DNA from: Zwartia vadi
GTDB lineage: Bacteria > Pseudomonadota > Gammaproteobacteria > Burkholderiales > Burkholderiaceae_B
Assembly (NCBI RefSeq): GCF_030410375.1
Contig: NZ_JAUHHE010000010.1
Span: forward strand, 88,985-152,984
DNA: 64,000 bases
Direction of reading: 5' to 3'
Part shown: piece by piece, positions 33,237 to 41,749 of the stretch
Numbering within the stretch: the first letter of the stretch is position 1
How the letters are laid out: each line of letters starts with the position of its first letter
The notes under the pieces: model-generated
Databases searched by the model: none
What the model saw: only the letters and a program-made list of their open reading frames with translations
What the model was told of the DNA's origin: nothing
Translations under genes and position numbers: made by a program

Positions 33237-34413
33237 TAGAAGCTTCCTTAATCGGTGACCCCGAGGGCGCGAGGCCAAACGCGGCAATTGCCGCCGCACG
33301 TTTTTTTAGCCACCAGCCTGGCTCAATGGGCCAGGTCTCGAACTCTGCATCAGGAGAGAGGTGCTGGCGTGCGTGAAGTGGCCAGTAAGGGTCATACAGT
33401 GCTTGTCTGCCCAAGGCGATCAAGTCGGCTTTGCCTGTATCAATGATTTCCTCAGCCTGCTCTGGGGTTAAGATCAAGCCAACTGCCATGGTCGGAACTT
33501 TGGAAATATTTTTGATTTGATCAGCAAAGGGCACCTGATAACCAAGTCCAAGTTTGGTATTTTGAACGGTAGCGGCACCTTGTATGCCCCCGGAGGAACA
33601 ATCGATCAAATCGACGCCAGCCTCTTTAAGTAATGGTGCAATAGCCAGGGAATCATCCACTCCCCAACCCTCTGGCCCCCCGCCATCTTGGGCTGAAATT
33701 CTGAAGAACAGCGGTTTTTCTTTGGGCCAAACTGCGCGGATTGCTCGCGCGATTTCTAAAGCAAATCTCATGCGACCTGTGCGATCACCTCCATAAGCAT
33801 CCGAGCGCGTGTTGGTAATCGGGCTTAAAAAGCTTGAAATCAGGTATCCGTGTGCGCCATGAATTTCAATGACATCAAAACCGGCTCGATCGGCTCGCGC
33901 AGCAGCACGGGCAAACGATTGAACAAGACCCTCAATTTCACTGGCTGTGAGCGCATGTGGTTTTGGAAAATCTTTTCCATACGCAATGTCCGTCGGGCCG
34001 ACAGGTTGCCACGGATGATCGCCTTTGGCGGCATCCTCTTGCGTTAAGGCACCCGAACCATCCCAAGCTCTTCTGGTGGAGGCTTTTCGACCTGCATGAC
34101 CTAATTGAATGGCAGCGAGTGATCCTTGTGAGTGAATGAAGTCCGTGCAGCGCTTCATTCCGGCGATGTGTTCATCTGACCAAAGACCGAGATCACCACA
34201 AGAAATACGGCCGGTTTTTTCGACAGCAACGACTTCGGTCATCACGGTGCCAAAACCACCAAGTGCGAATTTACCGAGATGAACGAGATGCCAGTCAGAC
34301 ACAAATCCATCCGTTGACCGATACTGCATCATCGGAGCAAGAACGAGTCGATTTGGAAAAGTGGTGCCGCGTATTTGATAAGACGTAAAGAGTGAAGACG
34401 TATTGGTATGCAT
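33229..34413 (-). CDS. NADH:flavin oxidoreductase, old yellow enzyme family (YqjM/XenA-like)
   Basis: A 394-residue FMN-dependent TIM-barrel ene-reductase. It starts with the barrel strand NRLVLAPMMQYRSTDGFVSDWH. The conserved substrate-binding pair is in VIEIHGAHGYLISSFLSP, with NTRSDAYGGDRTGRMRF following. It would reduce alpha,beta-unsaturated carbonyl compounds. It is the last gene of an operon with a racemase-fold gene and a Bug receptor, 44 bases after the latter. Confidence 0.88.
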   Translation of the reverse strand: MHTNTSSLFTSYQIRGTTFPNRLVLAPMMQYRSTDGFVSDWHLVHLGKFALGGFGTVMTEVVAVEKTGRISCGDLGLWSDEHIAGMKRCTDFIHSQGSLAAIQLGHAGRKASTRRAWDGSGALTQEDAAKGDHPWQPVGPTDIAYGKDFPKPHALTASEIEGLVQSFARAAARADRAGFDVIEIHGAHGYLISSFLSPITNTRSDAYGGDRTGRMRFALEIARAIRAVWPKEKPLFFRISAQDGGGPEGWGVDDSLAIAPLLKEAGVDLIDCSSGGIQGAATVQNTKLGLGYQVPFADQIKNISKVPTMAVGLILTPEQAEEIIDTGKADLIALGRQALYDPYWPLHARQHLSPDAEFETWPIEPGWWLKKRAAAIAAFGLAPSGSPIKEASTS

Positions 34414-34457
34414 AATCCGGGTGAGTTGCTAAAGTGAATCGGTGGCGAAAGGATTGA

Positions 34458-35423
34458 TCAGTCAGCGCGAATGCCAGCATCCTGAATGACTTTGCCCCAC
34501 ATCTGTCGTTCATCTTTCACGCGCGTGGCCAATTCTTGTGGCGAAGAGCCTACTGCAGCAATGCCTCTACCTAGTAGATCTTTGACTAGTGCAGGATCGC
34601 GAACGATTGACGCTAATTCACGTGAAAGTCGATCCACAATCGGTTGTGGTGTGCCGGCAGGAACAAAAATTCCAAACCAGCCGCTCACGTCAACATTCTG
34701 GAGCCCTGCCTCAGCCATGCCGGGTAAATCAACCGTCGGTGATCGATCACGACTACTGACGGCCAGTGCACGCAATTTTCCAGCTTGGTGCTGAGGCATG
34801 ACAAGCTGAACTGAATCAAAAACCAATTGAATGCGACCTGCCATTAAATCTGTCATCGCAGGTGCGGCACCTTTGTAGGGGATGTGAGTCATTTCGATAC
34901 CAGCTTGACGTCTCAGCAGTTCCATCGCGAGGTGAGAGGTGCTGGCGTTTCCAGCAGAACCGTAGGACAGTTGGCCGGGTTTGCTGCGTGCGTATTCGAC
35001 AAGTTCACCTACGGTTTTAACTGGTAAGGATGAATTCACTGCCAGTACCATGGGGTAGGTACCAAGCAGGCTGACCGCTTTGAGGTCGCGTTCTGGGTCA
35101 TAACTGAGCGACTTAGTCAAAGAGGGGCTCACGACAATTGGACCAGGATACGCAAACAAGAGGGTGTAGCCATCGGGTGCTGAGCGGACTACAGCTTCGG
35201 CGCCGATATTGCCGCCTCCACCGGGTCGATTTTCGATCACGACTGGCTGACCCAGGCGCTCAGCCAGTTTTGCGCCAATGACTCTTGAAACAACATCGGT
35301 CATGCCACCAGATGCAATAGGCGTCACCATACGAATCGGACGATTTGGGTAGTCTTGCGCCGAACTTGGTCCTGTCGTGATGAGGGCGACTGATGCAAAT
35401 GCAATCAACATAGCGAGTTTCAT
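34458..35423 (-). CDS. Bug/TctC-family periplasmic receptor
   Basis: A 321-residue receptor with a signal peptide ending around TGPSSAQD. Family loops: YPNRPIRMVTPIASGGMTD, VVIENRPGGGGNIG, PDGYTLLF and HIPYKGAAPAMTDLMAGR. It lies between the racemase-fold gene (120 bases upstream) and the ene-reductase gene, suggesting uptake of an unsaturated acid or ketone-derived compound. A 16-base palindrome is located just before its ribosome-binding site. Confidence 0.92.
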   Translation of the reverse strand: MKLAMLIAFASVALITTGPSSAQDYPNRPIRMVTPIASGGMTDVVSRVIGAKLAERLGQPVVIENRPGGGGNIGAEAVVRSAPDGYTLLFAYPGPIVVSPSLTKSLSYDPERDLKAVSLLGTYPMVLAVNSSLPVKTVGELVEYARSKPGQLSYGSAGNASTSHLAMELLRRQAGIEMTHIPYKGAAPAMTDLMAGRIQLVFDSVQLVMPQHQAGKLRALAVSSRDRSPTVDLPGMAEAGLQNVDVSGWFGIFVPAGTPQPIVDRLSRELASIVRDPALVKDLLGRGIAAVGSSPQELATRVKDERQMWGKVIQDAGIRAD

Positions 35424-35435
35424 TTTGTCTCCTAT

Positions 35436-35451
35436 TGAGTTTTAAAACTCA
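35436..35451. promoter_or_regulatory. Palindrome upstream of the Bug gene
   Basis: TGAGTTTTAAAACTCA is a perfect 16-base palindrome ending just upstream of the GGAG ribosome-binding site of the minus-strand Bug gene (start 35423). It suits an operator or a small hairpin affecting translation. Confidence 0.4.
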
Positions 35452-35543
35452 TTTTTATAGTGATGAGTGTCTTTCGATCGTAGTTGAGCATTCCTTCCAA
35501 TACAAGCAATGTCTGTTAGTTGTCAAACAGGCGCAAGGAAAAA

Positions 35544-36329
35544 TTAGGGTGGCGAAACAAGGAAAAGCTCACGTAGCTTTTGTTTCCAGTCTTTAGAAAA
35601 TACCATTGGACCGCGAACCAGCATGCCCGCGTCACGCAGCCCAATTTGCGCTTCGACATCTTTAAGCGCGAGGCCAAGAATATCAAGCAGGGGGACGCCA
35701 TCGACCTCACGAAAACCATTTTCAATAAAGAACATATTCAAGGGGCCGCCTGCAGGAATGAGCACCCGTGCCCCACGCGCGATTGCCTTGCGGGCTTCTG
35801 TTTTAAAGGACTCCAGAGCTGGAGCAGGGTTGGCATACATGGCTGCGAAGTCGTGATAAGTCAGATTCATCGATGCGCCCTCTACTAGCTGCTCACCCAG
35901 TCCATATTGACGTGTAAAGGCCTCCATGCGCAGGCGTGAGCCGCTATTGTGTGTCAGAAAGGCAAAGGTTCCACCGATCTGCGCTGCAAGGTGCACGGCT
36001 GCTTCAGTAATAAAGACCGCTGGAAAATCTGTCAATTCACGAATTTCGCGATGCCCGGTTTCATTAGTGCTAACGTTCACAAAACCCGCATAATCATTTT
36101 GTTCAGCAAGAATAGCGTTGCGCACAACTTCTCTGGTCGCGAGGTGAAACGAGCTGTCTGAATAGTCAACCGCGGGGTAAGTACGACTGACGCCGTGAAA
36201 TTCAAAGTCGAACTGTGGACTCAGCACTTTGCGCGCATGGCGCCTCGCAGCTTGCTGATAGACGCTCCAAATCGCTGCGTCATTATCGGAGGAGCTACTT
36301 TGCAGCCAGATTTTGCGTGTGGTGGTCAT
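35544..36329 (-). CDS. Asp/Glu racemase-fold protein entirely lacking cysteine
   Basis: A 261-residue paralogue of the protein at 27783. The two catalytic cysteine positions read VNVSTNETG and VLIPAGGPLNMF, and the whole protein contains no Cys at all. The IPxxxPLN segment is shared with the other copy. It is the first gene of the unit with a Bug receptor and an ene-reductase. The conserved loss of both cysteines in two catabolic contexts points to a distinct enzyme group in this superfamily, not decay. Reaction unknown. Confidence 0.75.
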   Translation of the reverse strand: MTTTRKIWLQSSSSDNDAAIWSVYQQAARRHARKVLSPQFDFEFHGVSRTYPAVDYSDSSFHLATREVVRNAILAEQNDYAGFVNVSTNETGHREIRELTDFPAVFITEAAVHLAAQIGGTFAFLTHNSGSRLRMEAFTRQYGLGEQLVEGASMNLTYHDFAAMYANPAPALESFKTEARKAIARGARVLIPAGGPLNMFFIENGFREVDGVPLLDILGLALKDVEAQIGLRDAGMLVRGPMVFSKDWKQKLRELFLVSPP

Positions 36330-36465
36330 ACTGTATGTCTCCTTGTTTCATAGAATGAAAACTTTAAATTTTTTAGGTCTGCCATCCGCTTAACAATAGG
36401 ATGAAGAGATTTTTTAAAAGGGTAACAGTTTTGCTTCTGGTATCTTAAGGCATTCAATCACCCGG

Positions 36466-37218
36466 ATGAAAATAATGCGTAGCCTGTCTGTTTTAGTTTT
36501 TATGTTGTTGCCGTTAGCTCTGCAGGCAAAGTCAGTGAATCCAGCGATGCCAGTCGTCGCGCAGGCGCAGGTTTGTCATCCTTCTGTGGATGCGAGCAAG
36601 CCTCAATATACGATTGGTTATGGCAGTCTGATGGAGGACGCCTCCCGGCGCCGTACCGCTCCCAACACGGGTGAGGCGTTACCTGTGCTGGTAACCGGTT
36701 TTGAGAGGTCCTTCAACGCGCGTGGCAGCGAGGTCGGCTTCAGTACGACCTTCCTTGGTGTGACAGAGGTGTCTGACGCACGGATGGTGGCAACGGTCTA
36801 TCGCGTCTTTAATGCTGCAGATATCACTGCAACGGATGCGAGAGAGGAGCCGTATTGCAGGGTGGGTGTTCCGATCGAACAGATACGGATGCTGGATGGT
36901 TCCTCGATACAAGCAGGACAATACTGGATCTACGTGAATAAACCCGAGGCGGTCATGCCTGCGACTGAGCGTTTTCCAATTGTGCAGTCTTACATTGATA
37001 TATTTTTGACAGGATGCCAACAATTAGGTCGTCGTGCAATCGCTTTTGAGGGAGACTTTATGCGCGAGTGTATTCTCACGACCAAAGGTTGGTCGCAGTT
37101 CTGGGTGAACGACCGGATTTTTCCGCGCAGACCTTTTTTCCATCAACCCAATGCAGGAGCCATTGACTTGCTCTTGCAAAAGAATGTCCCTGAGTTTCAG
37201 TTTGTGAAGATTGAGTAA
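36466..37218 (+). CDS. Exported gamma-glutamylcyclotransferase-fold protein
   Basis: A 250-residue secreted protein. A signal peptide (LVFMLLPLALQAKS) precedes a domain beginning with TIGYGSLMED, the substrate-loop signature of the GGCT/ChaC/AIG2 fold. An acidic residue that could be catalytic lies in ATDAREEPYCRVG. Known members are cytoplasmic and degrade gamma-glutamyl peptides or glutathione, so a periplasmic copy is uncommon. Three further Cys are present in the mature part. The gene is monocistronic and divergent from the racemase-fold gene. Confidence 0.7.
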   Translation: MKIMRSLSVLVFMLLPLALQAKSVNPAMPVVAQAQVCHPSVDASKPQYTIGYGSLMEDASRRRTAPNTGEALPVLVTGFERSFNARGSEVGFSTTFLGVTEVSDARMVATVYRVFNAADITATDAREEPYCRVGVPIEQIRMLDGSSIQAGQYWIYVNKPEAVMPATERFPIVQSYIDIFLTGCQQLGRRAIAFEGDFMRECILTTKGWSQFWVNDRIFPRRPFFHQPNAGAIDLLLQKNVPEFQFVKIE

Positions 37219-37325
37219 TCAGCAGTGCTTTCATGTCTTGGCAATGGGCGCTTGAGCGTACGCCATTGACCTTTTTACTCAACGGTCTACACTGGCAATA
37301 ATCATTTTTTAATACTGGAAGTGTG

Positions 37326-37928
37326 ATGCGTAAATATCTTTCTCTTTTAATGCTGTTTGCAACATTAAGCCTCTCAGGCTGTGGCTACAACACGTTTCAA
37401 ACAGCGGATGAAAAAGTCAAAGCCGCATGGGCCGAAGTGCTGAATCAATACCAACGTCGTGCGGATTTAGTGCCAAACTTGGTTAATACGGTGAAAGGTG
37501 AAGCAGGGTTTGAACAAGACACGCTGACCCGCGTGGTCGAGGCGCGCGCTCGCGCGACGGGTATTCAGGCCACACCAGAACTTGTGAACGATCCAGAAGC
37601 ATTTCAAAAGTTTCAAGCGGCACAGGGTCAGCTGACTAGTGCACTGAGTCGCCTGATGGTGGTGGTTGAAAACTATCCTTCACTCAAATCAAATCAAAGC
37701 TTCCAGGAGTTGCGTGCGCAGCTAGAGGGTACTGAAAATCGTATTACTGTCGCGCGCAATCGTTTCATTCAGGCTGTTCAGGAATACAACGTCGCGGTGC
37801 GGTCGTTCCCTTCGAACATTACAGCGATGATCTTTGGCTACAAGACCAAGGCAAGCTTCACGGTGGAAAATGAAGCAGACATTTCCAAGGCGCCTGCAGT
37901 GAATTTTGATAAAGCTCCAGCTAAGTAA
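37326..37928 (+). CDS. lemA: LemA family lipoprotein
   Basis: A 200-residue LemA-family protein with an N-terminal lipoprotein signal (LSLSGCGYN) and a long helical bundle: FQTADEKVKAAWAEVLNQYQRRADLVPNLV, typical opening of the family, then ENYPSLKSNQSFQELRAQLEGTENRI. A GTG codon directly before the ATG is also in frame; I prefer the ATG. It is the first gene of a three-gene operon with two TPM-domain proteins, a very common arrangement whose function is not settled. Confidence 0.92.
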   Translation: MRKYLSLLMLFATLSLSGCGYNTFQTADEKVKAAWAEVLNQYQRRADLVPNLVNTVKGEAGFEQDTLTRVVEARARATGIQATPELVNDPEAFQKFQAAQGQLTSALSRLMVVVENYPSLKSNQSFQELRAQLEGTENRITVARNRFIQAVQEYNVAVRSFPSNITAMIFGYKTKASFTVENEADISKAPAVNFDKAPAK

Positions 37929-37956
37929 TGCGCACGCTTAAAAGAGGTATTGCTTG

Positions 37957-38874
37957 ATGCGATGGTTGTGTCTCCCACGCTTTTTCAGTACCTTGACACT
38001 TCTGTGTGCAGTTTTTCTGCTGCCGTATGTGTCAGCGGAGGTTGCTGTGCCCCCTTTATCGGGGCGAGTGATCGATCAAACGAAAACCCTCACCTCTGAG
38101 CAGCTCCGCGCACTTGATCAAAAGCTTCGCGAGATTGAGGCCCGCAAAGGCAGTCAGGTTGCTGTGCTGATGGTTGCGACCACGAAACCCGAGGAAATCG
38201 AGCAGTATGCGATCCGCGTCGCGGATAAGTGGAAGCTTGGCCGTAAAAAAATCGATGATGGTGTTATTTTGCTGATCGCAAAAAATGATCGCACTGTGCG
38301 TATTGAGGTGGGCTACGGCCTTGAAGGGGCCTTAACCGATGCCCTGAGTAAACGCATCATCGATGGTGCGATTATTCCAAGGTTCAAGCAACAGGATTTT
38401 TATGGGGGGATCCTCGCGGGCGTGGAGCAGATCGGACGTGTGATTCATGGCGAGACTTTGCCTGCCCCGACCCCTGCCAAGCAATTGGTGGCTGATCAAG
38501 AGGGTGCCTTGTCATCTCTCTCAGTTTTGTTTGTCATCAGCTTGGTATTGGGTGGTTTTTTACGCAAAATCTTTGGACGCGGTTTGGCTGCAGGTGTCAC
38601 GGGTGTCTCTGTTGCTTTGATTGGCTGGTTCATCGCAGGCGCTTTGATGACGGCGCTTTTGGGCGGTGTGATTGGTTTCATTATCACTTTGCTAGGGGGC
38701 GGGCTGGGAGGTTTGAACTCTGGCTATTACGGTGGTGGCAGCTCAGGACGCGCCTCTGGGCGAGGTTCTAATCATGGCGGTTTTGGTGGGGGGTCCAGTG
38801 GCGGCAGCTTTGGAGGTGGCTTCGGTGGTGGGGGTGGCGGATTCGGGGGCGGTGGCGCCTCGGGGAGATGGTAG
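37957..38874 (+). CDS. TPM-domain protein, YgcG family
   Basis: A 305-residue protein with a signal peptide, a TPM_phosphatase domain (VIDQTKTLTSEQLRALDQKL through ILLIAKNDRTVRIEVGYGLEG), two transmembrane segments (residues about 190-250) and a glycine/serine-rich C-terminal tail with FGGGFGGGGGGFGGGG. The domain faces the periplasm. The AGAGG ribosome-binding site serves the ATG at 37957 or a TTG three bases earlier. It follows lemA by 28 bases and overlaps or abuts the next TPM gene. Confidence 0.9.
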   Translation: MRWLCLPRFFSTLTLLCAVFLLPYVSAEVAVPPLSGRVIDQTKTLTSEQLRALDQKLREIEARKGSQVAVLMVATTKPEEIEQYAIRVADKWKLGRKKIDDGVILLIAKNDRTVRIEVGYGLEGALTDALSKRIIDGAIIPRFKQQDFYGGILAGVEQIGRVIHGETLPAPTPAKQLVADQEGALSSLSVLFVISLVLGGFLRKIFGRGLAAGVTGVSVALIGWFIAGALMTALLGGVIGFIITLLGGGLGGLNSGYYGGGSSGRASGRGSNHGGFGGGSSGGSFGGGFGGGGGGFGGGGASGRW

Positions 38875-38876
38875 GC

Positions 38877-39377
38877 ATGCGTATGAAACGTTTACTCAAG
38901 CACGCTTTCACCACTCACATGCAACTCAGGCGGGCATTTCCAAAAGGGACTTTACGCGAGATTGAGTCTGCTATTCGCACAAGCGAAACAAAACATTCAG
39001 GCGAAGTCCGTTTTGCAGTAGAGGCTGCGCTTGAGCCATTGGAGGTATTCAGAGGCGTGACTCCCCGCGCACGCGCGGTCGAGCTCTTTTCCAATTTACG
39101 TATCTGGGATACCGAGCACAACTGTGGATTACTGATTTATGTCTTGCTCGCTGATCGAGCCGTCGAGATCGTGGCCGATCGTGGGATTCATGCCAAGGTC
39201 GGAGAGCATGAGTGGGTGCGCATTTGTCACCAGATCGAGTTGGCTTTCAGCCAGAACGATTTTAGGGGTGGTGTCATCGCAGGCATTGGCGAAGTCACTC
39301 AACACTTGCTTGCTCATTTTCCTATGCAAGCGCACGATCGGAACGAACTCTCGGACCGACCCGTGGTAATAGCTTAA
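38877..39377 (+). CDS. TPM-domain protein, cytoplasmic form
   Basis: A 166-residue TPM-domain protein without signal peptide or membrane segments. TLREIESAIRTSETKHSGEV, RIWDTEHNCGLLIYVLLAD and VEIVADRGIHAKVG match the short partner that usually follows lemA and ygcG genes. ATGs at 38868, 38877 and 38883 are all in frame; GGGGAG at 38862 favours 38877. The end overlaps the convergent autotransporter gene by 4 bases. Confidence 0.85.
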   Translation: MRMKRLLKHAFTTHMQLRRAFPKGTLREIESAIRTSETKHSGEVRFAVEAALEPLEVFRGVTPRARAVELFSNLRIWDTEHNCGLLIYVLLADRAVEIVADRGIHAKVGEHEWVRICHQIELAFSQNDFRGGVIAGIGEVTQHLLAHFPMQAHDRNELSDRPVVIA

Positions 39378-41077
39378 AACCTTATATTCAGACCTAATTT
39401 AGCGCCCAGAGCTTGGCCTCGATCAGAGACGTTTGCCTCCAGACCAAGATAGCCTGTTACGCCGGAGCGGTTTGTCCCTGAGATTCCAAGCACCATTCGG
39501 CCGATATTTCTAGGTGCAGAGGCGCCATAGACTGTAAAGCCTTGTGAAGGCAGGAGTTGCAGCGAGGCATCGACCTGTCGTGTTGGATTGAATTCGTGGA
39601 TCCACGCGACGAGTAGGGACGGGCGCAAGGTCCATCCGTTTTGTAAGGCATGCGTGGAGTCGAATTGAACGCCCAGGGACAAGGGCACTGAGGTGATTTG
39701 TTGAGCTTGATAGTTCAAACCCAGATTCACCGCTTGAGTGTGAGCCCCACTCGCTCGTTCGGTAAAGTTGTTTTGCCATAGCCAGCCAGGCTCAATCGCT
39801 GCGTAGGGAGTCACCTGAATGTTATCAATACGTGCCAGATAACCTGTCTCAATCCGGGCGCTGAGAATTTGGCTGTTAAAGTTGCCTGTCAGCTGATTAA
39901 ACAGCTCGTTGACGTTCACGTCTCGATTGAGCTTGTTGCTGGAAAAAGCATAGGCAAGTGTGCCAGAGAGATAGAATTTATCTGATTTTGCCACGCCATA
40001 GACTGAGGCATTGAAAGCGTTGAGTGTGCCGTGGCTCGCACGTTCATTCACTGAGAAACTTGAGTTTGCGGCACCTAAGGCAAAGCCGGCAAAAAGGTTT
40101 GAGTGAATTTGTCTATTGAGGCCAAACTGCAGCCCGGCCCCGGAAGCATTTACGCTTGCCGTATCGTTGTCACCCTTTAATAAAGAGCTGCCTCCTTTTA
40201 AGTTCACCCAAAGTCCTGAGTTTGTTGTGTTCGTTGAGATGCCGCTGTGCGGTCTCAACAACCATTGAGTTGTGTTTTGACGGATCGCGTCGACAAAAGA
40301 TGCTGTATTGGCAAGAGCGATATTCTGGGGAGCGGTTGCGGCTTCGCCCGAGAGTGAGTTGAGTGCTTGACGAAAGTGCCCAGCGGTTTCGGGAGCGTAG
40401 AGGAGGTCCAGATTGTTGTAAAGATCATCAAGACTTGAGTAGGGTTGTGGGATGCCACGGTCGAGTGCCGCACCCACTTGATGGGCATTACCGCTTGGGG
40501 CAATTGTGCGATAACACAGGAAGCAGTCGCCAATAGGTTGTTGGTTGATGAAATTTGATCGTGGCACAAAGGGTGGACCCATCATTTTGGATTGGGTCGC
40601 GCCGCCTTCTCCCCAGCCTGCTATGGGCGCTGCGACACCGGTATACATGATGATGCCGGCGGGTACTTTGACAAGCGTAAATTTGCTTGGAAGCGCAGGC
40701 AGAGCCTGGATATTGCGAATTTGAGCGGGTGTCAGTCCCCTAGCTTGCGATGCCCGCATGATCCAGCTGCCAACTGGATAGGACCCTGAGGCCTCGTCGT
40801 AGACTCGAACAAAATACAGTAGCTGATTGGTCTGGATTTTGGTGACGTCTGTGCTGGCATCAAAAGGATAGGTGGCGGGTGTGATGTTGGGATCCAGACT
40901 CATCAGGTACTGATTGACCTGAAGTGCTGTCTGGGGAGGGTTGATAAGGAGTGTGCCAAGAGGCTGGGTGATGTTTTGCCAAGATGCGTTCTGTGATGAT
41001 TGAGCTTGTGCCAGCGATTGCCAAGAAAGGAGAAGGGCAATCAGCCATCCCAGAACGCGTATGGATTGTTTATTCAC
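39374..41077 (-). CDS. Autotransporter-like outer-membrane protein
   Basis: A 567-residue protein with a signal peptide (LLSWQSLAQAQS), a passenger of about 230 residues and a C-terminal autotransporter beta-barrel of about 280 residues that ends in the outer-membrane signature LGLNIRF. The linker TASFVDAIRQNTTQWLLRP precedes barrel strands alternating aromatic and polar residues. The passenger holds a close cysteine pair (GDCFLCYR), unusual for secreted autotransporters. Function of the passenger is unknown; no protease or adhesin motif is seen. Confidence 0.78.
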   Translation of the reverse strand: MNKQSIRVLGWLIALLLSWQSLAQAQSSQNASWQNITQPLGTLLINPPQTALQVNQYLMSLDPNITPATYPFDASTDVTKIQTNQLLYFVRVYDEASGSYPVGSWIMRASQARGLTPAQIRNIQALPALPSKFTLVKVPAGIIMYTGVAAPIAGWGEGGATQSKMMGPPFVPRSNFINQQPIGDCFLCYRTIAPSGNAHQVGAALDRGIPQPYSSLDDLYNNLDLLYAPETAGHFRQALNSLSGEAATAPQNIALANTASFVDAIRQNTTQWLLRPHSGISTNTTNSGLWVNLKGGSSLLKGDNDTASVNASGAGLQFGLNRQIHSNLFAGFALGAANSSFSVNERASHGTLNAFNASVYGVAKSDKFYLSGTLAYAFSSNKLNRDVNVNELFNQLTGNFNSQILSARIETGYLARIDNIQVTPYAAIEPGWLWQNNFTERASGAHTQAVNLGLNYQAQQITSVPLSLGVQFDSTHALQNGWTLRPSLLVAWIHEFNPTRQVDASLQLLPSQGFTVYGASAPRNIGRMVLGISGTNRSGVTGYLGLEANVSDRGQALGAKLGLNIRF

Positions 41078-41102
41078 TTTTTACAAAGCGTGAATAAGTG
41101 TC

Positions 41103-41726
41103 TTAAATACCGTGTAATGGTGCGATTTTTTTGACGGCCGGTATTTCAAGCATGCGCTTGAAGTGATCAGCCAGCTTGGGAAAGCGCGTCATCTCTACGC
41201 CATCACCTGTCATCCAGCTCGCCATCGTAAACAGATAGGGATCTGCAACAGTGAATTGCTCACCCATCACCCAGGGACCGCGTAATACTTCGCTTTCAAT
41301 GAGCATCGCACAATCTGTCATATTTTGAGCGACCTTGGCCTTCATGGTCTTTTGTGCCTCCAGATCATCTGACCATCGACGCCCGCGTGCGCCGTGAGCA
41401 TGGTGAACATGGACGGTTGAACAAAACCAGCTGTTGACTGACTGCATTTGTGCAAAAGCGAAAGGATCGTCAAGAGGGGCGAGCTTGGCTTGTGGGTAAA
41501 GTTGCGCCAGATAGACCAGCAGGGCGGGCGTCTCAGTCAGGATGCCCCGGTCTGTGATCAGGGCCGGCACGCGACCTTTGGGATTGATAGCCAGATACTC
41601 GGGTTTGTTTTGATCGTTGTCACGCAAATTGAGCCGATGCGCGACATAGTCTGCGCCAACGTGCTCAAGCACAATATGGGTGGCCAGGGAGCAGCTTAAG
41701 GGGGAATAATAAAATTGCATCGTCAT
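41103..41726 (-). CDS. Glutathione S-transferase family protein
   Basis: A 207-residue GST. The N-terminal thioredoxin-like domain begins MQFYYSPLSCSLATHIVLE and contains NPKGRVPALITD and ETPALLVYLAQ (glutathione contacts). The C-terminal all-helical domain has FTVADPYLFTMASWM. The Ser/Cys pair in the active-site loop resembles beta- or Ure2p-like bacterial GSTs. AGGAG precedes the ATG at 41726. It is transcribed alone between the autotransporter and J-domain-like genes. Confidence 0.88.
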   Translation of the reverse strand: MTMQFYYSPLSCSLATHIVLEHVGADYVAHRLNLRDNDQNKPEYLAINPKGRVPALITDRGILTETPALLVYLAQLYPQAKLAPLDDPFAFAQMQSVNSWFCSTVHVHHAHGARGRRWSDDLEAQKTMKAKVAQNMTDCAMLIESEVLRGPWVMGEQFTVADPYLFTMASWMTGDGVEMTRFPKLADHFKRMLEIPAVKKIAPLHGI

Positions 41727-41749
41727 GATTCGTCTCCTGTGATTTATTT

